Assembly (NCBI GenBank): GCA_018806985.1
Contig: JADANN010000049.1
Span: 248,001 to 312,000 of the forward strand
Length of the DNA stretch: 64,000 bases
Direction of reading: 5' to 3'
DNA from: Angiostrongylus vasorum
Taxonomy: Eukaryota; Nematoda; Chromadorea; Rhabditida; Metastrongylidae
The notes under the pieces were generated by a model that was not told the origin of the DNA, searched no databases, and saw only the letters and a program-made list of their open reading frames with translations. Shown here piece after piece: positions 1 through 13,310 of this stretch. Numbering within the stretch: the stretch's first letter is position 1; each line of letters begins with the position of its first letter. A program made the position numbers and the translations under genes.

Positions 1-2345
1 ACCATATGGTCAGTGGTATTCCTGCAGTGCGTTTGACATCTCGAGGAATCTGGTCACTAACGGCTCTTGTCTATTGGTTCTCATTCATACGCATTACGTG
101 TCCGACCTACCTTGTCTTCGACTTCGGATTCCTTCCCTTAATTGTGCTACACGGCATACTCCTAGCATCGTCATTTCGACTGCGCGTTCAAAAACAGTGA
201 GTGATCTTTCATCCTGCTTACACAGCGACCAGGTTTCTGACGCAAAAAGCTAGCTCAGCAAGTACTGTTGAGTAGAACAGCTGAGCAAGGAGTCTTGTGT
301 TCTTTCTTCTCATCACTACAACCTCGATGCGCTCGAAAAGCTCCCATGCCGCTCGTTTCCTCTTGCTCATTTCTGAAGCTAAGTCGTTAGTCATGTTGAT
401 TTCCCGATCTAGACAGACGTAACTGCAGCATTCGCAGATATCGGTTTCGTTGAGCGTGAATGGCTCAAACGAAACCAATCCGTTCCTCATGGACATTGTT
501 CTTGTTAGATTTAGTGGAAGACTAATCTTTCAACAGGCTTTATCAAAATTGGCAAGCATTTATTCTGCTCGACTAATATTTGGTCCTATAAGAACGATAT
601 CATCAGCAAAAAGAAGATGGCGTAATTGCCCACCCTCGGTTTTCAGTCCCATGTTATCCCATTCCAATATACGCATGAGCTTCTAGAGGGGTGGCAGTAA
701 ATCATTTTGGCGAGATGGTATCGCTTTTTTCTAACCTCTCTTTTGACGTCGATGTTAATATCGTGGTAGAATGGTGATATCTTGGGTGTGAAATTTTTGT
801 ACAGCTCACGAAGAATCTTTATATACTGTGTAGTGACTCACTGACAATCAAGGACTCCGATGACTGCTTCTATCTCATTTGATTCAAAGGCCTTCTTTAA
901 ATCGACGAAAATGAGACAGAACGGTCTTTTGTACTCTCGCAATACTTCAGTGAGTCTTGTTATCGTGCGGATGTGGCCCACTGTACCAAATCCTTTCCGA
1001 AACTCTGCTTGGTCACGTGGCTGGCCTTCGCCCAGTGTTCTTGCAAACCTGTTTAGGATGACTCGAGTGAAAAGTTTGTAGACGACAGACAGCAAGCACA
1101 TTGGCAATAGTTCCCGATATCGTCGAGGTCTTCCTTCTTGAAGAGTAGCACGGTCTTGCTGTCCTTCCATTGAATAGAGATCTAGAATTCAGACAGATGT
1201 CCTGTGAAGAGCCGAACCAGTGTGTTTATGAGGAATGGTAGAAGATTCTTTAGGTATTCAGATGTTATCCTCTCCGGACCAGGTACTGTTCGATTTTTCA
1301 CCGACGAAATAGTATGTGCATTTCAGAAGAGCGAACCGGTGGTTCGACGTGTCCATCCGCCTTTGTTTCTTGTGAGGGAAGTGGGAGGTGGCTTCTGAGT
1401 TGTACTCATGGATGATTTGTTCCATTGCCTTTCTGGATGCTGTAAAGCGTTGAAGTTCACTTATTTTGGTCTTCTAGTTGGCGAAGCTTTTTGGGAAAGT
1501 TTTTCTCAACATGTGCAGCCTTGAACATAACTGCTAATCTTCTCTGTTTAAGATCTTCTTTTGTCGCCTGTCTGTATTGTTTTCCAACTTCGCACGTTGT
1601 CTGCAGCTCTTGCGATTCCATGCTGGTGTTTTTCGAATTTACCTACGTTCATGCGCAAACTCGTGTTGACAAGAACGCCGACGCCGCTGATTTCTCTACC
1701 ATCGCATGTTCTAAGGAACGGTTCTTCTCTGTTGTCACAGATGGCGTTGAACGGGTGGCCTCGCCTCGTTTCGACCTGGCCGATGATGTTGTGCCTTGTC
1801 CCTCTTTCTTGCATAAGTCTTCGATCGGGGATTCAGATGCAAGTGTGCGCGTGTATTGTAGCTACAGATAGTCACCTTAGTTCATTATGGGTTAAGCAGC
1901 GTAGAATGGCCTTGAGATTTTAGCAGCCTCTCCGCACTCGTCCTACCCAACGCTACCTAATAGGGGGGCTCTTTCTGAGTCAAGGGAATAACGCTCGTAG
2001 CTTGCTGGGCTTCGAACTTGGGAGCAGAGTATACTCACGAGTAGCTTGCCAGTCTTTCCCAGTGTAGGCATGGAGCTTTGCAGAGTTCTGGCCGAATTGA
2101 CTCCTAGTATACAATCCGCACAAGAGAGGAAACACGCATAGACATGCTTAAATGCCTCTCGTAGATAAAGAAAATATGTGCCAAATCGGGGCGTCAAAAA
2201 CAAGGGGTCCATCCCTGGATCCATCTGCTTCTTGGGGAAGCAAAGGTCGCTTTTGGTCCGCAATTAACCCATATCCGACAAATGAGGGCGCCTCACGTGG
2301 CCTTGCGACTGACCAGCTCGTGTTCACTCACATCAGGAGTCCGTG
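1..2345 (-). mobile_element. RTE-type LINE, decayed copy A
   Basis: A degenerate non-LTR retrotransposon read on the minus strand. The 3' coding end is near base 1 and the 5' end near 2345. Reverse transcriptase pieces are visible at 838-1170 (RLTEVLREYKRPFCLIFVDL followed by KKAFES) and 218-496 (NGLVSFEPFTLNETDICEC, then a REINMTNDLASEMSKRKRAAW block). These match the palm and thumb blocks of the better copy at 13340-16505. An endonuclease piece with a VETRRGHPFN block lies at 1548-1814, and the 5' leader at 1943-2263. Frames are broken many times, so the copy cannot code for a working protein. It ends against a PLE 3' region near 2345. Confidence 0.8.
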
Positions 2346-3955
2346 TGTAGCCTCACATTCGGTGAAATATCTATAGTAGTAATGAAGATTAAACTTTTGA
2401 ATAAACCCTATATTGGTCGGAAATGCTACTCACCGTGCTGGTACGAGTGGAAATGGCCCGCGCCTTCTTCACGTGAGGTCGCGGGCGAGACCCAACTAGT
2501 TCAAAAACCCCTTTCGAAATGAGGCGCCAGATCACATGTGATAGTGAGGCAGTCGTCTTTCCGGTTCATCTTTGGTTTCTTGAAATTTATTGAAAATGCC
2601 TCAAGAGTTTATAAAATTGATGTTTTCGATTCCTGCGTTAGGATACAGATATTCAATTTAAAATCATCGCCGTTGCGCTTTTTTTTCTCTATACGTACCT
2701 GGAAGAATGCTTTGACGACTTTGACTTTTCCATATAGGTGTGTTTGTGTGCCGATACAAAGCGGTCTACCCGTTTAACTAACGTATTCCTCAGTGCATAA
2801 CCTACTCGAGATCAAGTACCATAGTACCTGAACTCATGAAATTCCTGTCGTTATTTCCGTTAGGGCAGATCATACAGTTTTCTCATCTGCATAAACGGTC
2901 ACGGAGGCGATTTCTGATTAACTGATGGCGTAGAGTAATGGGCTGGAGGTCAGTAACCGCCACAGAACTTTCGAGAAAACTTTTTCTTACTCTGCTCTGA
3001 ATGGCATAACTTATTTCATTTAATTGGAAAGGTAGCTTAAAAAAGATCTTACTTACGTCCGAAACATAATTTTGGAGAACAACCCGTCGCTTTTGCCCGG
3101 CCCGAGTGACTTCTGCTTTGCCACCCATATTAAATGGTTATTTTTCGCACCAAATTTAGCGATTCCTTTCTTTCCTCTTCTCTTGTGCACATATTTTTAG
3201 CCGTTCGGTACATGTCTTTGATGAGTGCTTTTTCCATGTGTGAAGGATGAGAGGATCTAGTGAACCACGATGTTTTTCGTACTTGGATTACGATACTATT
3301 TTATTATATAGCCACTTTCTGAGATCTTTTAATTAAATGTTCAAAAATGAAAGCCAGTTCTCGGTTTGTTTTTCCAGCGTGAATTTTATATACTCTGACT
3401 GTCTATTCAAGAATTCAAAGCACTCGTCTATCTGTTCTTGTGTGGAACGGACGATGAAGCAGTCGTCTATGTATCGACAGTAGAGTATAGTTTGGGGATC
3501 GAGAAATCGGACTTCCACCTTACTCGTAACAGCGATAGCAAGGCTTGGCGCTAATCGCTGTTCCATGGCCAACCCTCTAACTTGTGCGAAATATCTTCCT
3601 GACCACCTATAGATTGAATAACTGAGACATTGCTTTAAAAAAAGGATTGGTTGTTGAATCGACGAGTCATGCATGCGCATTTTTTTTCATTTTCTACGAG
3701 CAGCTCGAGTATGCCTTGCATTGCGGAGCCATTCGATACAGTAGCATAAGGTCAAGTAACATCGAATGACTCCATTACTTGCTTGCTGTTTGGTTGCCCG
3801 CACCGTAGGAGATCCAGAAGCATTTTGGTGTTAGCTAAAACGGTTAAAATGAATTTCAGAAACTGAGTCAGGATAAGGTTTAATAACTACACTATTCTAT
3901 TCGTTGGCCCGCGTATACAACTGATGACAGGTCTAACTTGAAATGAAAGTGAATC
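2345..3955 (-). mobile_element. Penelope-like element fragment P1
   Basis: A 5'-truncated PLE on the minus strand. At 3333-3680 the conserved end of the reverse transcriptase is readable: RWSGRYFAQVRGLAMEQRLA, then YCRYIDDCFIV, the catalytic Asp-Asp pair. Downstream (2730-2990) are remains of the GIY-YIG endonuclease (EEYV, stop, TGRPLCI). The 3' untranslated part (2345-2560) is the reverse complement of the region before the hammerhead-like motif in P2. The motif itself is missing because the copy is cut by RTE copy A at about 2345. The upper end at about 3955 meets P2 head to head. Confidence 0.8.
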
Positions 3956-3956
3956 G

Positions 3957-4990
3957 GTGGACGAAAAATCTGGCGCACTACCTCTCCTCTCAGCCTTCAC
4001 GAAAGCACTCATGAAAAACGTGTACCGAACGGGTAAAAATGTGTGGATGAAGAGGAAAGAGGGGATTCACTAAACTTGTCACGAAAAATAGCCAATTCCA
4101 ATGACTACGAAGCTGAAGCCACTCGGGTAAGACAAAAAACGTAGAACTGTTCCTCAGAATAACATTTCGAACGTAAGTAAGATCCTTTATAAGCTATCCT
4201 TCGTATTAAATGAAAGTAAGTTACGCTACCAAGAGGTGCCTAAGAAAAAAGTGGTCTTGAAAATTATGAGGCGGTTATTGACCTCCCGCCCAATGCCCTA
4301 CGCCATCAAATAGTCCGCAATCGCCTCTGTTATCGTTTATGCAGCTCAAAATACTGTGTGATCTATCCTAACGGGAGAGACTAGGATTTTACGAGTTTAG
4401 GTACAGTACACTTGTTCTCATGGAAGCCATGCGGTAGCAAATACATGGGGGGTACGGGCAAACAGCTTTTATGTCCGCGTAGAAGAACATCTAGATGGGA
4501 TAGTAAAAGTCGTTAAAGCACCTCTCTAGGTACGCACAGGGCACAAAAGCGCAATGGCAATGATTTTGAAGTAAATGTCCGGAACCAACCGCAGTCATCG
4601 AAAACATGAACGCGCAAGACACCTGAGGCGTTTTGAATAAATTTCAAAAATCTAAAGATGAACCGGAAAAACGACTGCCTCAATATCGCACGTAATCTGG
4701 CCCCTCATTTCAAAATGATTTTTTTGGCCGGGTGGGTCTCGCTCGTGACCCCACGTGAACAGCGCGTGGGCCAGTCGCGCTCGTAGTAGCACGGTGTGTA
4801 GGCTTTCTGATCAATACGTCGTTTATTTGAAAGTCTGATTTTCATTAATACTACAGATATTTCACCGAATGTAAGACTACTGTTACATAAAATATGTCCA
4901 GGCTCTGAGGAAGGCGAAATCGCCGAAACGTCAGCTATCGACCAACAACACCAAAAACAAAGACAACGACAACTTATGCTGACCTCTCAT
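3957..4990 (+). mobile_element. Penelope-like element fragment P2 (GIY-YIG end plus terminal repeat)
   Basis: Plus-strand PLE tail that begins after the reverse transcriptase core. It starts at the block equivalent to HYLSSHPSHMKKHL of the better copy P4. It runs through the linker and a decayed GIY-YIG domain (4430-4510) into a 3' region that ends with a hammerhead-like motif at 4901-4936 and a CAA/ACA-rich tail to about 4990. No long ORF remains. It faces away from P1, so the pair is divergent. Confidence 0.75.
4901..4936 (+). ncRNA. Hammerhead-ribozyme-like motif H1 (PLE terminal repeat)
   Basis: The sequence holds CTGAGGA, then A, the hairpin GGCG-AAAT-CGCC, then GAAAC and GTC. Helix I can form from GGCT before and AGCT after. 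This fits the hammerhead core CUGANGA / helix II / GAAA / UH. Helix III is reduced to the A-C/G-U minimum reported for PLE ribozymes. One A between the first core block and helix II is not in the textbook core, and it is present in nearly all copies here. This is the most complete core in the window. Confidence 0.65.
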
Positions 4991-5269
4991 AAGCGCCACA
5001 AGATCAGATACAATTAGAAGTCTATTTGTTTTCGCCCTTTCACTTGCCACATAGTACTTGGACCGCAGAAAACGTAAGCTACGGCAGTAGCCACTAGTTT
5101 GCCGGTCCTTTTACTGGTAGGATGCTTCATTTTTCTCCCGTAACTTACTTTTCTGTGTTTTTTAATTTTCCAACTTGAACAATCATTTATGTATTTTCTA
5201 TATAGTGTACCCTTGCCCTTACGTTCAGAGCCACAGAGCTATATATGGGTATTAAAAAGCTAAAAGCAA

Positions 5270-8095
5270 TGAAATAAACGGCCCTCATTCCGCCAACCCC
5301 GAAAGACCCCCAATTCGGCAGCGTTGGGTAGGACGAATACGGAGAGGCTGCTGGAATCTCAGGGCCATCCTAGCCTGCCTAAATCGTGGACGACTAACGT
5401 GACGTTCTGTGCCTACAATGCATGTGCACTTGCATCTGATTGCTGGATAGAAGACCAGATCATGCAAGCAAGAAGGATAAGGTACGACGTCATCAGCCTG
5501 GTCGAGACGAGACGAGGTCACCCGTTCAACGGCATCTGTGACAACAGAGAAGAACTGTTCCTCTGAATATGCGACAGCAGAAGAGTCAGCAGCGTCGGCG
5601 TTCTCGTCAGCACGAGTTTGTCCATGAACATCGACTTATTCGAACAATTAACAGCCCGCATCGGACGTTTACGATCGAAGGAATAATTCATCGTTTACTC
5701 ACCGGCGTCAATCTGTGACGACTACGAAGTCGAAGCGTTCTGCATGGACTTGGAGAACATCTGTAGAGAAGATCGTTCATTTTTTAAGGCCATCATTGGA
5801 GTTTTTAATGCCAATATTGGACCAAGAAGAACGCCACATTGGCATCTAAGGATCAGCATAGAGCGAGCGCGGCAGCGGCTGTTTAAGTTCATAATGACGA
5901 GAGCATTAATGGTATTTCAAAAACTCCAGAATCCCCACGTTAAAAGCTGTACGTGAAAGTCTCTCATTGAAAAGTACCGAAACTAAATAGGCCAGTCGAA
6001 ATTCTTCCCTACCCGGTGTCGCTGTTGTCCCAAAATTGAACACGATATCAGACCATCACCCTCCTCGTGCAAGACTGCTTCTCGGGTAAAGTAGAAAAAG
6101 CCACCATATTCAAAAAACAATGTCCCAACCCAACACCAACTGGGACTTATTCAATTCATTAGTCGGCTGTTGGAAAGATGCCGTTATCGATAACATTGAC
6201 GAGGAACACGATCGGCTCATTCAACGTCTTGACGTTAGCGCTATAAAAGCTGAGAGTTCGAAAGTCACCAAGAGACGTCTGTCTCCAGAAACACTCGAGC
6301 TAATGCGCCAGCGTGGAATCGCGCGAGCTGCATGTAACCCTCAGCTCACGTCCGAGCTAAGAAAACAGTGCAGACAGGCGATAAAGGAAGATCTTAAAGA
6401 GCCAAGATCTGCAGCTATTGTAGAAGCTGCAGACGCTGAGAAAACATCCACAAAGCCTACCGAACCTCTCCCATCATCAAACTAAGATCGTTGCACTGCG
6501 ACGACTAAACGAAACTGTTACGGTCCTCATTAAGGTAATGGAGAGAATCACTCGCGATTTTTACCATGATCTATTCACTAACCACGTTCCCTGTCCACGT
6601 ATAAAATAAAGGAAGATGGATTTGTCATACCACCAGTTCCCCTTTCCGAATTCCGTCATGCTATGCAGGATGAGGTCAGAACACCTGATTAACCATCTGC
6701 CAGTCTTCATAAACACGCTTGGCTTTGCCCTTCACATGGTACCTCTCTGACTGAAGGCAAGATCTGTACTTAGTGGAACGCCAACAAGGCCATACTGTTG
6801 TTTAAGAACGGTGACCTCCACGACATCAGCAACTATCTCCCAGTCTGCTTGCTGTTTCTTCTCTACAAACATTTCATTCGACTCATCCTAAAGAAAACTG
6901 ACAGAATACTGGACGAAGGACGGTTATGCGAGCAACAAGTTTTCGGAATGGATTTAGTACGATTTGAAGTATCGCGAAAGTACATAAGGCCACTCTGTCT
7001 TACTTTCATCGATTTAAAGAAACTTTGACTCAGCTTAGGTGGAACCACTGATGGAAGCCCTGGACAACCAGTGAGTCCTTACCCGGTATACGAAGATTCT
7101 TTGTGAACTATATATAAATTTCACAACCAAAATATCACTATTATATAAATATAACAACATCGACGTCAAAACAGAGGTTAGTCAAGGCACGCTTTCTCTC
7201 CAAAATTATTTACCGACACCCTCGAGAATATCATGCGTATATTGGAATGGTATAACATGGGACTGAAAATCGAAGGTGGACAATTACACCATCTTCGCTT
7301 TGCTGATGATATCGTTCTTATAACACCAAATATTAGCCAAATGGAATGAATGCTTGCCACTTTTGATAAAGTCTGTGGAAAGATTGCTCTTCAACTAAAT
7401 ATCACAAAAACGATGTTCATGAGGAACGGATTGGTTTCGGATGCCCCATTAACGCTCAACGCAACGAACATCTCCGAATACTCTAGTTACTTCTATCTTG
7501 ATCGGAAAATCAACATGATGAACGACTTAGCTCCGGTGTTGTGCAGTAGGAAATGAGCGACATGGAGAGCTTTTAAGAGCTTCGAGGATGTAGTGAAGAG
7601 AACAAAGAATACCCGACTTCGTGCCCACCTTTTCGACTCAACGGTATTTCCTGCCCTAACGTATGCGTCAGAAACCTGGTCGTTGCGTAAGCAGGATGGA
7701 GGATCATGCGGTGTTATTGAAGGCGCTGTCAAAAAGACGATGCTGGGAGTACCTAATGCCGCGTAAGTAAGGAGAGCGATCCTAAACTCCGACCTGAGTC
7801 AACGATCAAAAATCAAAGATGCGGTTCTGTGCTCCAAACACGATCTACAACCGTTGACCATTAACCGTTAGTGACTGGATTCCTCGGGATGTCAAACCTT
7901 CTCCTGGAAGAGCAGTGAGCCGTGGTCAGAGTTTTTCACGACAATCCTAGAATAAAGATATGGTAGTGGAGGAGTCCCTAGAGCGAGAAGAACCCACTGG
8001 ACCACAAATGCACGCGACAGGAAAAAATGGCAGATTTACTGGCGCCCGCTAGGGTCACTCGACCATCAAGGGACAACAGGTGAAAGGTGATAAAC
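5270..8095 (+). mobile_element. RTE-type LINE, decayed copy B
   Basis: Plus-strand copy running from the 5' leader and endonuclease (5324-5566, with MQARRIRYDVISLVETRRG) through a linker (6120-6485, NWDLFNSLVGCWKDAVIDN) to the reverse transcriptase. That part includes CLTFIDLKKL at about 6990, LRFADDIVLITPNISQME near 7290 in a shifted frame, and NEWLVSDAP-like thumb blocks at 7350-7556. The 3' end lies near 8095. Stops and frameshifts separate each block. Unlike copy C it keeps the ETRR block, which holds the expected catalytic glutamate of the APE-type endonuclease. Confidence 0.8.
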
Positions 8096-9150
8096 GTGAT
8101 AGAATCTTTTATTTGAAAACTTCCGGATTTGAGGTTTTCTTTTTGCTAGTGTTACAGTTTATGTTCTTTCCTGTTGTTTCTTGCTTTGAAATAAGTCCTT
8201 CGTTCCTTCTAATAGTTTGTATTTCACAAGTTTTAGCTTTTCTTTTGCCGTTTTTCAATACCCTATAAGTGGACGTTTTCAATGAAATGACATATATTTG
8301 CTCAGAATGGACAGATATATCAACGAACGCGGTTGATACTAGCAAACTGTGCAAGGCCATTTCATAGGCAAAGACAACGACGAGAATGCCTTCCAGCTAT
8401 GAATGGAAGGAAATGACCCACTGTGTTAAACGTAAGCTTTGAGATTGATATTTTTTTTTAATTTTCGCTCGATTTATTTCAGTGGATAAAGATAGTAACA
8501 CGAGCACGTTTATTTTAATTCCCATTTTTCTTTACATTTGAAGCAAATTAGTTCGATCGAAGGTATGCACAAGGCCTGAGGTTGTAAAACCAATGTCCTT
8601 TCATTTAATTGTTATTCAATAAACGTACGATTGACATGAGCTGTTCATTATTTCATTCTGGTTTTGGGCGATTACTGTTCTTTGCCGAACAGAGTGAAGA
8701 GTACGTCTGTAAAAGATCCATGTTGATGTGATTCTCTTTTCCAATGAGAAGCGTAGTTTTATTAAGTTACGTGGTATGCAATGCCTATCTAATAAATAGA
8801 TGCTGTTTACTCATGAGAGTCTTCCGTTGATTCACGCAGTGTATTCAGGTCGTCGCCATCTGCAGACATAACATTTAACCGATTTGGATCAGATCAAATA
8901 GGATCGGATGTGCCACAGACGTGGACCACGTCATTTGCGGCACAGACGCGGCTAACCGGAGTGAGGAAGGTGAGCTCTGCATTATTCCAGAACTCCAAAT
9001 TGCATTTAAAGAGTCAAGTATTTACCATACGTTAGGCATGAGTAATATGCCTAAAGCGTTAAAATACTGAAGTTTTCAATACAAGTGAAAAGTCCAAAAT
9101 CATCCAGAAAAATTGGCGAAGCTGGTGTCTTAAGAGTTAAAAAATGAGAA
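8095..9150. repeat. Diverged duplicated block, copy 1
   Basis: This stretch after RTE copy B has no credible gene. It is collinear with 12190-13310: shared landmarks include CTTTTATTTGAAA-like starts, an AATGAA(A/G)TG(G/A)-type segment, TTTTCGCTCGAT followed by CAGTGG(G/A)T(A/G)AAGA, and a terminal AATATGCCTAAAGCGTTAAA. Spacing between landmarks is kept over about 1.1 kb, so it is a real direct duplication or two copies of one unnamed dispersed repeat. Confidence 0.6.
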
Positions 9151-10250
9151 TTTAGATCTAGACATTTTATTAAAAATGCAACAAGCGTTTGTTACTCGCT
9201 ATGAAATAGAAAGATCGCAAATTTTGTTAGGCTTGTAGATAAGAATCGCCACAGTTAACAGTTGTACAAATCGATAAAAAATGGTTCCAACTTGCTTCGT
9301 TGTATTTATAGCAGTCAAAATTTACAAGAATTGTTGTCGTTAGAAGCAAGATTTTGCGATGTGAAACCGAAGTTTAACGCTTAGTGAGGATCAAATAAAA
9401 CAGTATGAGGCTTATGGCGTTGAGAAATATTAGAGCGATGAGCCACACTTCATACTTTATCGCCTGTCGTTAGAGGTGCTTTAATGCATATCTCGCCTTT
9501 AAAATGAGTTGTACGGGCTGCCGATGCATATGAATTCAGTGCTACTCGAATTTTTTTGTCCAGTGCTGCTGGTACCCTCTCAAACAAGTGTGCTACGTAT
9601 TAAGCGGGCCACAAATTTTTGTTAAACTTGGCAAACTGGGCTACAAATTTCTTCCCAACAGTGCTATAGACTTAGTTTGTGAAATAGGAATGAATTGGAT
9701 TATTATAACTGCTCATTTCTATTGCTCCTTCGAGAAATGTGAACTTTTTATAATCAGCCTTTTAACTCAATTTTGTACAGGCTACGAAAGCGCATGTTGA
9801 CACCTATTAGCCAAACACAAGGAAGACTGCTAATAGGAAAAGAGATCAAAGTATCTTGAATGCTCCGCTCTTAGTTACCTCGGGCTTTGCAGGTTTTCGA
9901 AGAGGCCATTAATGCTGTTTTGTGTCAACGGCAGAAACGGAAAAAAAGAAATGTTTAACATCACAAGGTCCACTTAAGCAACCATTCTTAAAACAGCCCT
10001 TCACTGTTGTGTGGTAACTGGTTGCGCACTACTTCTGCGTTTGAAAGCAGTATCCCTACTGCTAAGCTTTGTTGTCGCCATGAAATACGTAAATATTTGT
10101 GAATGTCTGGTTGGTCTAGTTGATGCCGCTGGGTCCGTGGCTGAAGTATCTAGGTGACCTGAACTCGCAGTTAATTCACTGCCAAGATAGGATTTCTTCT
10201 ATTGTTCTCTGGTGTCACAAATTTTCTTCTGTCTTGATTTTTTGTTTTGC
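9150..10250. other. Unassigned intergenic stretch
   Basis: AT-rich sequence with only short ORFs. I see no coding exon, conserved domain or recognised repeat here. Confidence 0.4.
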
Positions 10251-10550
10251 CCTAATTACATTTCCAGTGAAATATTCCTCCTTTTCTTAGTGCGTTATTA
10301 TTGTCACTCAAAATGCATGCGAGTTTCCTGCCTGCTTTAGAGAATTTAGTCTTGGAATTCATCGCCTTTTGACGGTGTCCTTCCGCATTCAAAACCATCT
10401 TAGTGTTAGATGTGGGAACTGCACGTTGTTTGCTACTTATTTCAATGTAAATCAAAAGACCGACTTTCTATAAACGTCGGCATAAATAGTCGGTGTATTT
10501 ATTTGTACGTTCTTATGAACTGACTTTTTTGAGTTGATGTGAGGTTGCTA

Positions 10551-10600
10551 TGGTTGTTGTTGTTGTTGTTGTTGTTCTCGTTGTTGTTGCTGTTGCCGTT
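10551..10600 (+). repeat. (GTT)n microsatellite
   Basis: About eight GTT units run from the start, followed by imperfect GTT/GCT units. It resembles the reverse complement of the CAA-rich tail that follows the hammerhead-like motifs, so it may be an old PLE end. Confidence 0.75.
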
Positions 10601-11496
10601 GATGTAGATTGTTTCGTATGTGGTTTCATATGAATGAATAAACTTCTATGGTGCTTCTTTATTCAGTCAACAATATCACAGAAGCGTTGAATTTTTTTGG
10701 TTCATTTCTCGCGGCAATCATTTGTGCTTCTAGCTCTAAGCCGTGGAGCTAGGAACATCGGCATGGAAAGGTGGTGAGCCATCCTGAACTCGGGCGTACT
10801 GTATGGGTAACACGGTCTCTGATAGATTCTGTACATTAACAGGATCTGCGATATCGATAAGTGCACAAGATTTCTCATTGTCATTCTCGAGCTTTTCCTG
10901 TCGACCAACCGAAGCAGAAAAATTTCTTCGCATTACCTGTAAAACGTTGCTGATGACAAGCAGGTTCAAATGTATCAGGACGGAACATTGTCATTGATTG
11001 TCGGAGTGATGAAAATGTTCAGAAGTTCCCTTGTTATATATAAAAACCTCGGTGTATTAAAGTGTAATTTCCAGGACCGAATTTCTGTTAACCTCGGCAT
11101 TGATTGGTAATTCACTGTTTTTTCTTCAGTTTCCAAACACACAGTTGGCATTATGGGATTTATTAGCACACAATAGCTGATAAACTCTTCATTGCCTGGA
11201 AAAGTCAAACTGGTATGCAATGCGGCCAGTCACACACTTTCATAACCCTAGCAGGTAAGGCTTAACACAAAACTTGCATTTACATAATACCACATCCGGG
11301 CATTTTCCTTTTCCAAGTATCACTTTGTGCGGCTGATCTCCACTAATTAACTGGGAGAATTATTGCGAACAAAAGGACGGTGGATGTTTGGAAGAAGCCT
11401 TTTATTATCCGAGTTCAAATTTATGTGTTAAGTTTTGTCTGCAGAGGTAAGTGTAGTGTTTGGCTGAGCAGACTGCACGTCAATTTGACCTTTACA

Positions 11497-11533
11497 GGCT
11501 CTGAAGAGGACCAAACCGTCAAAATGTCAGCTA
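11497..11533 (+). ncRNA. Degenerate hammerhead-like motif H2
   Basis: CTGAAGA is intact, followed by a GAC/GTC hairpin. The next core block reads AAAAT instead of GAAAC, and GTC with AGCT follows. The flanks (GGCTGAGCAGACTGCACGTC upstream, a GTGTTTGCTC end downstream) define a second terminal-repeat context, shared with the motifs at 22280, 44695, 58025 and 60651. Confidence 0.45.
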
Positions 11534-12189
11534 TTGTGTGTTAGTAAACAGTGTAATACCAACATCGTGTTTGCTCGTTGAAAAAAAGCAATGATTTTGC
11601 AATGTATAACTTTTTATCCCAATAATGCTTAAACATTAACTTTTGTTGTGTTGTTAGGAATCATCGACCAATTTGGATAAGAACCCCTAATGACGCATCA
11701 AATAAACAGCATTCGTATTCGTGTGATCAGGCGCTATTCCATGTGAGGTATCCAGCTTAAGCAATTTAATCTGCATTACTTGCAGCCCCATTAAGTCACT
11801 AATCACTTTATCACTCGCAGCATGTCTATCGCACGACAGAGCAGCTCGTTTGGTTGCAATCGCTCCATGGAAAAAGTGTATCATGGTTGTCGAGATGATA
11901 CGACAACTATATTGACTACCGCCAACTGATGACCACCAGATACGAGGAAGCGTCATGAGGTGATCCTCTATACGTTCATTGGTAACTACAGTTATCAAGT
12001 TTGACACTTAATAGGCCCAAACTTTTTCCATCTCGGGCTCATTTGACGTGTTATCGAGACGAAGAGAGGCCTCTAAGGCCCCTCACACTACCGTCAATGT
12101 GTCCTGGTTCATTTTATACAGAATTCCATTTTACTTCCAATACGCTTCTTTCTCTCTACCATATTCAGTTGTTTGTCACTGTTACAACT

Positions 12190-13310
12190 TTTCAGCAGGA
12201 AAATCCTTTATTTGAAAGCATCCTTCCTGTAATGGAAGGGATTTGAAGTCTTCCTTATGTTACAAATTGGACGTTCCATACCGTTTTGGCTTTGAAATTT
12301 TTTGCCTTTTTTAACTGAAATTTCGAAGAAAATTGCTTCCTTTTTTCTAATAGTCCTATTTTATAGATTTTGGCAATTCAGGAGGCGTTTTTGAATACTT
12401 TGAAAGTGACACTTTTTCAATGAAGTGGTATGAATCTGCTCAGGTTGCACAGATATATCGAAGGATAAAAAAAACCCGTTCGAGTCTAGCCACTTGAACG
12501 ACACAATTTCCACAGTGAAGAAGCCGGCGATAGCAGATTCCAGCTCTGAGTGGAAGCATATGACCACGCCAGAGAAAACCCGAGATGTGAGACAGAGACT
12601 TTTGTGAACTTTTCGCTCGATTTTCTTCAGTGGGTGAAGACGGTAACACATTTATTTCAATTAACATTTATTTTACATTTGATGCCAATTATTTCTGCAC
12701 GACACTTGGCACGAGGTTTGAGGTTGCAGCATCAATATCTTTCATTCCATTCCTATTCAGATAACATACGATTACGTTGGTTAGATAGATCGCTACCTAT
12801 TTCGCTCTAGCTTTAGGCAAGCACAATGCTTTGCCTAACGGAGGTGTTATATACAGCATGTCTACGAAATGAATAGTACTGTTGTGAGAATGAATTTACA
12901 TGTGATGCGACCTTTTGACAAAACAAAAACCGTTTGGTGTGGAAATAAAGGGCGCAATTCTGATAAGTTACGTCGAACGCAGTGCGCTGCCAGAAAGATG
13001 CTGCTTAGTCACGAGAATCCTTCGCTAATTCACAGAATTCGTTCAGGCTCCAGCCATAGGAATCGCTGCGCCACACATGTAGCTCACCTCATTACATGCA
13101 TTCGCAGCTAGCTGAAGCGCTTGAGGTGAGCGCTGTATCCTTGGATAACTCCAAACAACACTTCAAGCGCTAAGTAGTTATCCAGTAGCCATAACTAATA
13201 TGCCTAAAGCGTTAAATAAGTGAAACATTCGGTACAAATGAGAACTCGCAAATCAACCAGAAAAATTTGGCGAAACCGCCTACTGAAACACGGTGAACGG
13301 AGAAAATCGA
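12190..13310. repeat. Diverged duplicated block, copy 2
   Basis: Partner of the block at 8095-9150, in the same orientation. It ends just before the 3' end of RTE copy C. No clear coding exon is seen; ORFs on both strands are short and overlap. Confidence 0.55.
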
